A stretch of DNA of 61,662 nucleotides from Gillisia sp. Lineage in GTDB: Bacteria > Bacteroidota > Bacteroidia > Flavobacteriales > Flavobacteriaceae. The translations under genes and the position numbers were made by a program. The DNA lies in assembly GCA_024635655.1 (NCBI GenBank), contig JAGXIL010000046.1, forward strand, positions 1-61,662. Reading direction: 5' to 3'. Shown one piece after another: positions 8,553-16,024 of this stretch (within the stretch, counting starts at the first letter, position 1; every line of letters starts with the position of its first letter). The notes beneath the pieces were generated by a model. That model was not told the DNA's origin. It worked only from the letters and a program-made list of their open reading frames with translations, and ran no database searches.

Positions 8553-10103
8553 TTAATCTTCTCTGGGCAAGCGGGAATCCAGTTCGGCAATTTGATATAC
8601 CAGTGCAGCTATTACAGTTGCATTGATCATCATATCACGTTCCGGAACATATTCTAAAGCATCTAAATTTGTGTGATGCGTCACTGTATTGTAATTTAAG
8701 GGATCCTGAATTATCTGAAATCCGGGGATCTTGTAATAATCAAAAACATCGTGATCTGTAAAATTTGTGTTTTGGATAGTCAGATTATTCACATCCAGGT
8801 GCTCATAGGGTGCTAACATATCTTCAAAAACAGGCCTTACCGCTTCGTTTCCCTGCAAATAAATACCCCGCATTTGACCGGCACCATTATCCATATTTAT
8901 ATATGCTGAAATTTTTTCAAACTCTTTTTTTCGAGTAGTTTCTTTTACTTTACCGAAATGATCTTCTGCATAGGCCATAGAACCTAAAAACCCTTGCTCT
9001 TCACCTCCCCAAAGTGCAATTCTAATTGTTCGTTTCGGTTTTAATCCTGATGCTTTAATAATTCGCATCACTTCCATCATAACCGCAGAACCCGCCCCGT
9101 TATCTGTTGCTCCAGATGCAGAGTGCCAGGAATCGAAATGTGCACCAACCATCACAACTTCGTCTTTTAGTTTTCGATCAGAACCTGTGATTTCTGCAAT
9201 AATATTTACATTATTTTCTGGTTTTAAATATAGTTCAGAATCCAAATGAAATTTAATTTTTGGTATGATTTCCCTGTCTGTCAAGCGCTTCAATTTCCCG
9301 AAATTCTCGGGAGAAATTGCAAAATACGGTATCGGTTTTTCATCTGTTTCCCTTAATTTAGAAGTACCACTCGGATGAATGATACCAGGATAAAAAGGGG
9401 TGGTCCCCAGGATACTTAAAGCTCCCTCTGCTTTTAAATATGCAAAAAAGGCATCATCCCTTCGTATAAAACCTTCGATCATATCAAAATCTCCAATTAT
9501 GTCCATATCTCCGGAAGATGGCCCTAAAGGATTACCTGGTGCAGGTACAATGGATTTTTCCGCTTCCTCAATTTGCTCTTCCATAAACCTTGTTGAAAGT
9601 GCATCAAATGACATATTTGGTTCCGGAGCCGATCCTAACAGTATTGTCTTTCCCTGTAGTTTTCCGCTCCATTGTTTTTTTACCTGTTCTAAATCATTTT
9701 TATTTTCAATCCATATCAAATCACCTGTTTGCACTCCATTAGAGCTTTCTGTCCATGCATAAGGATATGCCTGTATTTTCATATAAGCAGGCGCTGTCAT
9801 TTCTACATTGAATGATCTTACCTCCCAACCCATACAATCATCACAATAATTTTCAAAATAAACCTTATTGATACCCCAATCTTCCATGGTTTTCTTTGCC
9901 CATTCTGCTGCAGTGAAATATTGATCGGTTCCGGTTAGCCGGGGGCCATAAACATCTGACAATTCAGAAATAAGGCTCATAACCCGGGACCTCTGAAAGC
10001 CTTCTGTATTAATTTTTGCAAGTGCCTGGGATTCTGTTTGGCTGAATGCCGGGGATCCTATTAGCAGAAATACTGTGATAAAAAGTCTGGAAAAAATTTT
10101 CAT
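8553..10103 (-). CDS. M28 family zinc aminopeptidase/carboxypeptidase, secreted
   Basis: A 516-residue exported metallopeptidase with a Sec signal (PAFSQ, about residue 22). A PA-like inserted domain lies in the N-terminal half. The catalytic domain holds the two-zinc site: His322 and the catalytic Asp324 in GAHFDSWH, bridging Asp334 in ATDNGAG, the general base Glu368 with Glu369 in WGGEEQG, an Asp in YINMDNGAG, and a late His in TVTHHTNLD. The family releases N-terminal (sometimes C-terminal) residues from peptides, here most likely in the periplasm or outside the cell. It is transcribed on its own, convergent with the barrel protein. Confidence 0.9.
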   Translation of the reverse strand: MKIFSRLFITVFLLIGSPAFSQTESQALAKINTEGFQRSRVMSLISELSDVYGPRLTGTDQYFTAAEWAKKTMEDWGINKVYFENYCDDCMGWEVRSFNVEMTAPAYMKIQAYPYAWTESSNGVQTGDLIWIENKNDLEQVKKQWSGKLQGKTILLGSAPEPNMSFDALSTRFMEEQIEEAEKSIVPAPGNPLGPSSGDMDIIGDFDMIEGFIRRDDAFFAYLKAEGALSILGTTPFYPGIIHPSGTSKLRETDEKPIPYFAISPENFGKLKRLTDREIIPKIKFHLDSELYLKPENNVNIIAEITGSDRKLKDEVVMVGAHFDSWHSASGATDNGAGSAVMMEVMRIIKASGLKPKRTIRIALWGGEEQGFLGSMAYAEDHFGKVKETTRKKEFEKISAYINMDNGAGQMRGIYLQGNEAVRPVFEDMLAPYEHLDVNNLTIQNTNFTDHDVFDYYKIPGFQIIQDPLNYNTVTHHTNLDALEYVPERDMMINATVIAALVYQIAELDSRLPRED

Positions 10104-10358
10104 AAGTCGAAAAATTTATTGCTGGTTATAGCCTCCTTACAAAGATCCCAATGCTTTTCTATTCCGTTTGCATATCCTGATCCAGGTGTTACAACACACA
10201 ACATCCTATTTATAAACAAGTTAAGTAAAATACTTTATTCCTAAAAATTAACTCTGAAGCGAATTGAGAGCCAAAGCCCTGATCACATTTTGAATTATTT
10301 TTAAAATTAAGGGATCAGCAAGAAGACATTATTTGCCGGGAAGACTAATTTAGCCGGG

Positions 10359-11297
10359 ATGATCAATACATTCTTGAAAAAACTTATCTGGATATCAATA
10401 ATTGGAATTTTATTGGTGTCTGTATTGCCAAATATCTTTTCGGATTACTGGTTGATAGATATCTTTTCTAATTTTAAAGTACAATATCTTTTTATATCTA
10501 TTTTATTACTGATCATCTCAGTTCTACTGCTCGAAAAGAAAGTCTCAGCCTTAGTTCTATTGATAATATCAATTTTATGGAACGGCTACTATATAGCACC
10601 GTACTATTTCAGTTCTAATGTTGTAGGATCTGACAGCGACAGCTTTTGGAAAATTTCAAGTATAAATTTGTTGTCAAGTAATTCAGAAACAGACTTAGTG
10701 AAAAACTATATCAGGAAGGAAGATCCTGATGTTCTTGTCCTGTTGGAATTTACACCAGGATGGGAAAGGGATTTGATTCCAATAATTGAAAGTTATCCCT
10801 ACAAAAAACTGGTCACAAGAACAGATAATTTTGGAATTGCTCTTTTGAGTAAATTTGAGATGACAAGTTCTATCGATTATTTTGACTTAAATAATAAACC
10901 TTCTATAGTTGGAGATCTGAAAATAAAAAACCAGAGATTCTCCATAGTAGCTACACATCCCATTCCACCAATTAATCAAACAACATTTACAAACAGAAAT
11001 AAGCAACTAACTAATATCATAAATAAAAGACATACATTCTCAGATAATCTTGTAATTGTCGGAGATTTCAATACGTCTTCGTTTTCAAATCATTTCGATT
11101 CATTGATCCGGGATGATTTGAAAGATAGCAGGATGGGTTTTGGTATTTTACCAACATGGCCTGCTGGTTATAAGATTTTGCAAACAACTCTGGATCACTG
11201 CCTGGTTTCAAAAAATTTAAAAATAATTGACAGGTCAACAGGGGAGAATATAGGATCTGACCATTTGCCGGTAAATATTGTAATTGGAGTAAACTAA
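10359..11297 (+). CDS. Endonuclease/exonuclease/phosphatase family membrane protein
   Basis: A 312-residue protein with three N-terminal membrane helices (residues about 10-28, 42-60, 63-80), then an EEP fold domain. The EEP motifs are in order: a metal-binding Glu in VLLEFTPGW, THPIPP, GDFNTS (the DN-type catalytic pair) and the terminal GSDHLP with its catalytic His. Family members cut phosphodiester bonds in nucleic acids or lipids; the membrane anchor with an outside-facing catalytic domain is a common Bacteroidota architecture whose substrate is unknown. It has a free-standing position with 255 bp upstream. Confidence 0.85.
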   Translation: MINTFLKKLIWISIIGILLVSVLPNIFSDYWLIDIFSNFKVQYLFISILLLIISVLLLEKKVSALVLLIISILWNGYYIAPYYFSSNVVGSDSDSFWKISSINLLSSNSETDLVKNYIRKEDPDVLVLLEFTPGWERDLIPIIESYPYKKLVTRTDNFGIALLSKFEMTSSIDYFDLNNKPSIVGDLKIKNQRFSIVATHPIPPINQTTFTNRNKQLTNIINKRHTFSDNLVIVGDFNTSSFSNHFDSLIRDDLKDSRMGFGILPTWPAGYKILQTTLDHCLVSKNLKIIDRSTGENIGSDHLPVNIVIGVN

Positions 11298-11428
11298 GTA
11301 TTGAACAGCATCGGTTCAGGAAGATAGCTCCTTTGTTTAAAATGTTTATTGAGGGATTTAAATGAATCCTTATTAATCCAGCCAGTTTGCTTGCTACGCC
11401 TAATTTCCCTATCAAAAAATCATTTTTG

Positions 11429-11436
11429 TAATTTTG
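11429..11436 (+). promoter_or_regulatory. Bacteroidota-type -7 box before the PLP enzyme
   Basis: TAATTTTG fits the TAnnTTTG consensus for the Bacteroidota housekeeping sigma factor. A convincing -33 TTG at the right distance is not seen. Transcription would start near 11443 and leave a leader of about 145 bases before ATG 11588; that leader contains a 5-bp inverted repeat GAACC/GGTTC but no known riboswitch that I can recognise. Confidence 0.4.
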
Positions 11437-11587
11437 CACTGGTTTTTAGTACGAACCCTTAGGTAAAATGCAAAAAAGGTTCTGTAAGATTATTAGATAA
11501 CTCCAATTCAATCTATATTACCAACCTATCGTAATGTAAAGAGTATGTGAATTGCATATGTCCATTAAAAACAAATAATATCTACAT

Positions 11588-13444
11588 ATGAAAGAGAATA
11601 AAGTGCTGAATTATATTGAAAATGTATTGGAAAATATGCCAATAGATTGGTTGAAGCTAACCACCCATCGGCTGGATATTTATGATGAAAGTTTGGCCAA
11701 AACTCAATTTTTGGAACAATTTGAACGTTTATTTAAAGACAATAATTCTGAAACATCAGCACTCCGGGAATTACCTACTGCATTTGATTATATTCGGTTA
11801 GGTCATCCATTATCCTGTGTACTGGAATGGGCAGTTGCTAAATTAAACGATCTTAAACCGGAAAATGTGATCAGTTTTTCATCAGGGACAATTCCTGTTT
11901 TAGCCGTTCTAAGAAAAAACCTATTAAATAACAAGAAGACTCAAATCTTATATACCGGGGAATTACCCGATGCATTTGATGCTGAAACCGTAAAACGAGT
12001 TTACGGTTATAACTTTGAACTGCAAAATGTTGAGGGATTAAATGAGATCCCGGCGTTTAACGGCAGTACCGTTTTCATTTCTAGGGAAAATAAATTCCTT
12101 TCGGCAGAAAGGAAACCTGAATTCTCTTCAAGCGTGGACTTTTATGTGGATCTATATTCTGAATTCGGAAGTATTTTATTGGTAATTGGGGCACCCAATG
12201 AAGATTATATTTCCGAAATTCAGCATGTGCGACGAAGAGAGACCATCGCAATGACGCCTGCCAATTGTTTTTCTGCCTTAAAAATGTTGGTCGGTAAGTC
12301 TATTTCCGGCTTTGATAAAAATAACTTCGAGAAAAACAAGGCCCGTGTTATAGAGTCGGTCAAAGAAATTACCGATACAAATACAAAACCGGTGATTGGC
12401 TCCAGTGGACTGTCTGTTCAATATGCCATTATGATGGGCCTTATTGACGATGCAATAGAAAAACACGAAGGTAAAGACATTAAGATAATTGTTCCTCCAA
12501 ACTGCTATGGGGGAACTAACGACCAGGCAAGACGGGTTGCTGCCTGTATTAGAAATGTAGAAGTGGTGGATCTCCCGGTTGACGGTGATAATAATATGGT
12601 TCAAAGTACTGATAAGGTGCTGGAAAAAATTGCAAAGGAAGATGCCGTCCCATATATTATCGTTGAAATTCCAACCAATCCCAGGGTTGAAGTTCCCGAT
12701 CTTGAAAAATTAAAAGCTGTTTTAAGTGCAGCGCGCAAAACTGCAACCGGTGAAAGTGCTATAGCTCCGGTTTTTATTTTAGATCAAACATTTTGTCCGA
12801 ACGTACAGTTTTTAAGTGAAGACGGAATATTCTCAACTATCAGGACTATTTCATACGTTAGCGGATCGAAATTTCCGAGTGGAGGAAGATGTACTGCGGG
12901 TTACTGTGCAGCAAATAAACAAGCTGCAGCTTTAATGGAAAAAATTGACAGTCATCTAAAAATTTGCGATAACGAGGCTACAGACCTTCAGGTTGAAATA
13001 TTAGCAGAACAATTACCGTCAATGAACCAAAGAATTGAAGATGCCTATAAGAAAACCCGTGAATTTGTAAACTTTATCAGGGAAACTTTACCGGAGGCGA
13101 AGGTCAATTTTGTTTCAGAAGAATTGGCACAGGAAGGGTTTACCCCATCCGTATTTTCCTTAGATCTTCCTACTAAAGGGAAGACTAATGAAGAAAGGGA
13201 AGCTTATAAGAGAGCCTTAAATCAAAAACTGATCAATATAATGATCAGTGAAATCCCCAACGAAAGTAAGTACTGCGTGAGCTACGGGCAATTAAAAGGC
13301 TGTTATTGGACCATCCCTGCAACATCCACTCAAGGGACAACCAAAGAAGCCGACAAAGATTATATTGCCCGGGTGTCCGGATCTCCTGATATGGATCTTG
13401 AAAGGCATAAAAAGGTGTTTTTAGATTTTGTTGAGGAAATTTAA
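11588..13444 (+). CDS. PLP-dependent enzyme of the Cys/Met metabolism type, long form
   Basis: A 618-residue cytosolic protein. The C-terminal part (about 255-610) is a fold-type I PLP enzyme like cystathionine gamma-synthase or methionine gamma-lyase: SSG at 272-274 (phosphate loop), PPNCYGGTN, EIPTNPRVEVPD, and the likely PLP lysine Lys428 in SYVSGSKFPSGG. Usual family members have about 400 residues; this one has an extra 250 N-terminal residues. That N-terminal half contains a parallel FSSGT at 97-101 in a similar setting, so it may be a degenerate copy of the same subdomain. The reaction is probably elimination or replacement at the beta or gamma carbon of a sulfur amino acid, but the substrate is open. 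Confidence 0.75.
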   Translation: MKENKVLNYIENVLENMPIDWLKLTTHRLDIYDESLAKTQFLEQFERLFKDNNSETSALRELPTAFDYIRLGHPLSCVLEWAVAKLNDLKPENVISFSSGTIPVLAVLRKNLLNNKKTQILYTGELPDAFDAETVKRVYGYNFELQNVEGLNEIPAFNGSTVFISRENKFLSAERKPEFSSSVDFYVDLYSEFGSILLVIGAPNEDYISEIQHVRRRETIAMTPANCFSALKMLVGKSISGFDKNNFEKNKARVIESVKEITDTNTKPVIGSSGLSVQYAIMMGLIDDAIEKHEGKDIKIIVPPNCYGGTNDQARRVAACIRNVEVVDLPVDGDNNMVQSTDKVLEKIAKEDAVPYIIVEIPTNPRVEVPDLEKLKAVLSAARKTATGESAIAPVFILDQTFCPNVQFLSEDGIFSTIRTISYVSGSKFPSGGRCTAGYCAANKQAAALMEKIDSHLKICDNEATDLQVEILAEQLPSMNQRIEDAYKKTREFVNFIRETLPEAKVNFVSEELAQEGFTPSVFSLDLPTKGKTNEEREAYKRALNQKLINIMISEIPNESKYCVSYGQLKGCYWTIPATSTQGTTKEADKDYIARVSGSPDMDLERHKKVFLDFVEEI

Positions 13445-14095
13445 TTCCTTGAAAACCAAGTTTTTCTAAAACATTTTGGTGCTACTGAAAAATTGATTCA
13501 AGAAAGAATTTACCTATGAGGATATCTGGGATATTGAGCATTTAAATTGTTGACCAGATACAATTTCAAGTGCCTGAACAAATTTGAGACTAATATTAAA
13601 AAAATTGCGCTGTTAGTCAGCCGGTTACATTAAAATCATCACAAATTTATTACCTTTAAGATAGGCGAAAAAGTTCACTGGACTTTTTCGCCATTTTATC
13701 CATATACAATGCCTTTACAAAAATGCTTCGGATTAAAATTTGATTAAGTTATTTGGTTCCCCATTATGAGATTTAAATTTTTAGAACGAACAAAAGTTGG
13801 TATAATTCGCTTTACAATTTGTTCCGAAGGTCTAAAGTATTCCCGGGAGGATTTATTTGCTGGAATTCTTTAATAAAATAAACGTTTCGAAAATATGAGG
13901 GTGGAGAACTAATATAACTATCTGGTAAGCTCCATTTTCTGATTTTACCGAACTTCCTTTTACCCAGTATCAAATTTGAATGAGTCTGGTAGATTAATTT
14001 AAACATTCCCCTGAATTAATTACATCTTGCTACCCCTGAAGTTTATATTATTAAAGTCAGCGTCCGGGCTAATGACGAATTTTAAATAAACAAAA
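13445..14095. other. 651-bp gene-free gap
   Basis: Apart from the terminator at 13664-13692, I see no gene here. A 64-codon minus-strand frame at 13812-14006 has no recognisable family, no good start context and no neighbour to pair with, so it is left uncalled. The region may hold decayed coding DNA or an unrecognised small RNA. Confidence 0.5.
13664..13692 (+). terminator. Intrinsic terminator with 11-bp perfect stem
   Basis: GGCGAAAAAGT (13664-13674), a 7-base loop, then ACTTTTTCGCC (13682-13692), followed by an AT-rich tail with TTTT. It lies 220 bp after the PLP enzyme stop, so either the transcript has a long 3' end or a small transcript ends here. The A/T-rich stem can also work for the other strand. 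Confidence 0.75.
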
Positions 14096-14659
14096 ATGGA
14101 AGTAAAGAGAAAAATTGTTTATTATGTTGCAAGTTCATTAGACGGATTTATATCTGGCCTTAACGATGATATAAGTGGTTTTGTTGCTTCGAACGGAGTG
14201 GACAAATATTTATCAGACCTGGCAAATTATGATACTGTCATTATGGGCCGGAGAACCTATGAATTCGGATACAAGTTTGGATTACGATCAGGTCAGCCCG
14301 CTTACCCACACATGGAACATTATATTTTTTCCAATAATTTAAAACTTACCGATCCCGATCCGAAAGTGAAAGTGAAGAACATCGACCTTGACGAAATAGA
14401 GAAAATACAAAATCAAATAGGTAGTGACATTTACTTATGTGGGGGTGGGCAGTTCGCGGGTTGGCTCCTGGAAAATAAAAAGATCGATATTTTAAAGTTA
14501 AAATTGAATCCTTTGATTTTAGGCGAAGGAATAAAGCTTTTCGGCAAATCATCTAAAAAATACAGGCTCGGATTAATTGATACAGAAGACTATGAGAACG
14601 GTTTGCAGATCATGACTTATAAGATCAATTACAAAGGTGAAGAGAAAAATGACCTTTAA
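14096..14659 (+). CDS. Dihydrofolate reductase family protein (RibD C-terminal type)
   Basis: A 187-residue protein of the RibD_C/DHFR-like fold. Visible motifs are YYVASSLDGFISG at the N-terminus, VIMGRRTYEFGY near residue 45 and the nucleotide-binding glycine run LCGGGQFAGWLL near residue 120. Proteins of this small free-standing form use NAD(P)H to reduce pterin- or flavin-like substrates that are mostly unknown; it is not the folA housekeeping enzyme. It is followed by a methyltransferase and a DinB-like gene in the same direction, with a 91-bp gap that contains another short GC-rich spacer. Confidence 0.85.
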   Translation: MEVKRKIVYYVASSLDGFISGLNDDISGFVASNGVDKYLSDLANYDTVIMGRRTYEFGYKFGLRSGQPAYPHMEHYIFSNNLKLTDPDPKVKVKNIDLDEIEKIQNQIGSDIYLCGGGQFAGWLLENKKIDILKLKLNPLILGEGIKLFGKSSKKYRLGLIDTEDYENGLQIMTYKINYKGEEKNDL

Positions 14660-14750
14660 AGCGGTCCTTAACATTCACAGCGGGTATTGGGAACAGCGAT
14701 GAAGTGGCAGATACAATCCAAAGTTTATAATTTCCAATGTAAATGCAACT

Positions 14751-15392
14751 ATGAACAGATATAAAGAAATTTTTGAAAGCTGGAACAAAGTTGCCAGTCT
14801 ATATGAAGACAAGTTCATGGATTATAACTTGTACAACGACACCTATGACTTTATTTGCAGTTCACTCAATAAAACGAATTCCCAGATACTAGATATTGGA
14901 GGCGGACCGGGGAACATTGCCAGGTATCTGCTAGCTAAAAGGCCTGATTTTAAAATCACCGGAATTGACTTTGCACCGAAAATGATAGAACTTGCAAAGA
15001 AAAATAATCCCTCCGCAAGATTTGCAATAATGGATTGCAGACAAATTAGCAAGCTCCCTGATAAATATGACGGATTAATATGTGGTTTTTGTTTGCAATA
15101 TTTATCAAAGTCTGACAGTTTAAATCTTATCTCTGACAGCTCCGGGTTGTTAAATGAAAACGGGTTAATATATTTAAGTTTCATTGAAGGTGATCCTAAG
15201 AAATCCGGTTATCAGTTTGGCAGTAGCGGAGATAGAATTTACTTTTATTACCACAACGTAAACGACCTTACAACATATTTGCTACAGAATAATTTCAGCG
15301 AAATAAAAATTGTGAGATTGGAATATAAAAGATCAAAATCAGATAACGAACTACATACAATCTTGACTGCGAAGAAAAATAAGAACGTTTAA
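14751..15392 (+). CDS. Class I SAM-dependent methyltransferase
   Basis: A 213-residue methyltransferase. Motif I is ILDIGGGPGNIARYL at about residues 47-61, followed by TGIDFAPKMIELAK (acidic residue that binds the SAM ribose) and ARFAIMDCRQI, then GLICGFCLQYLS as motif IV. The acceptor is unknown. The next gene starts 2 bp after its stop, so the two form one transcription unit. Confidence 0.85.
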   Translation: MNRYKEIFESWNKVASLYEDKFMDYNLYNDTYDFICSSLNKTNSQILDIGGGPGNIARYLLAKRPDFKITGIDFAPKMIELAKKNNPSARFAIMDCRQISKLPDKYDGLICGFCLQYLSKSDSLNLISDSSGLLNENGLIYLSFIEGDPKKSGYQFGSSGDRIYFYYHNVNDLTTYLLQNNFSEIKIVRLEYKRSKSDNELHTILTAKKNKNV

Positions 15393-15393
15393 A

Positions 15394-15888
15394 ATGGAAA
15401 AGACGGAGCACTTAGCGAAAAGGTTTAGAGAAGTTATATTAAACGGAACCTGGATCGCCAATACCAATTATAAGGACCAGCTGGAATCTATTGACTGGAA
15501 AGTTGCAATATTAAAATGGGGATCTTTAAACTCCATTTCAATATTGGCTCAACATATCCACTACTATATCAACGGCATTAAAAATGTTTTGCATGGGGGT
15601 GATCTGGAAATTAAAGACCAATACAGTTTTGATTTTTCTGCAATAGAATCAGAGGACGAGTGGAAAATATTCTTAACAAGATTTTGGACGGATGCAGGGG
15701 ATCTGGCAGACCTAATCGCGCAGTTGCCGGATGAAATATTGCAACAAAGCTTTGTGAAAGAAAAATATGGAACCTACCAAAGAAATATTAATGGTATGAT
15801 AGAACATAGTTACTATCACCTGGGCCAAATTGTAATAATAAAAAAGTTGCTGATGGAAAATCCATATATACTTCAGGCGAAGTTATAG
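15394..15888 (+). CDS. DinB-like / DUF1572 family protein
   Basis: A 164-residue all-helical protein. It carries three candidate metal-binding histidines in the DinB arrangement: QHIHYYINGI near residue 50 and HSYYHLGQIVIIKKLL near residue 140. DinB-fold proteins bind a divalent metal and often act as thiol-dependent S-transferases (for example with bacillithiol or mycothiol); this subgroup is uncharacterised. It starts 2 bp after the methyltransferase stop and is the last gene of that unit. Confidence 0.7.
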   Translation: MEKTEHLAKRFREVILNGTWIANTNYKDQLESIDWKVAILKWGSLNSISILAQHIHYYINGIKNVLHGGDLEIKDQYSFDFSAIESEDEWKIFLTRFWTDAGDLADLIAQLPDEILQQSFVKEKYGTYQRNINGMIEHSYYHLGQIVIIKKLLMENPYILQAKL

Positions 15889-15903
15889 GAAACTTCTTCA
15901 GAT

Positions 15904-16009
15904 TTTCCTGCAAGTTCAAAATAGCAAAGGTTAATAATTTTCTTTGCATCTATAATATCAATGATCGCAGTATTGGCAGTAAAATGTTGAACATAGTACA
16001 AGCAGGAAA
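15904..16009. repeat. Nested inverted repeat between convergent genes
   Basis: Outer arms TTTCCTGC (15904-15911) and GCAGGAAA (16002-16009) pair perfectly. Next arms are GTTCAA (15914-15919) and TTGAAC (15987-15992), and an inner hairpin pairs GCAAAG (15924-15929) with CTTTGC (15942-15947). The two sides are unequal in length, as in imperfect folded recombination sites. It fills the 136-bp gap between the DinB-like gene and the APC permease, so it could also act as a bidirectional terminator, although no U-run follows. Confidence 0.45.
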
Positions 16010-16024
16010 TGATCTAAAAACCCC

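Noticed and set aside
11068..11439. 123-codon minus-strand frame overlapping the endonuclease/phosphatase gene
   Set aside because: It overlaps a well-supported gene over most of its length and has no recognised domain.
11443..11587. SAM riboswitch before the PLP enzyme
   Set aside because: The leader has a GAACC/GGTTC pair but I could not match the conserved cores of SAM-I, SAM-II or related classes.
13812..14006. 64-codon minus-strand frame in the gap before the RibD-like gene
   Set aside because: Rich in Ser/Lys/Asn as expected for chance frames in AT-rich DNA; no start signal or family.
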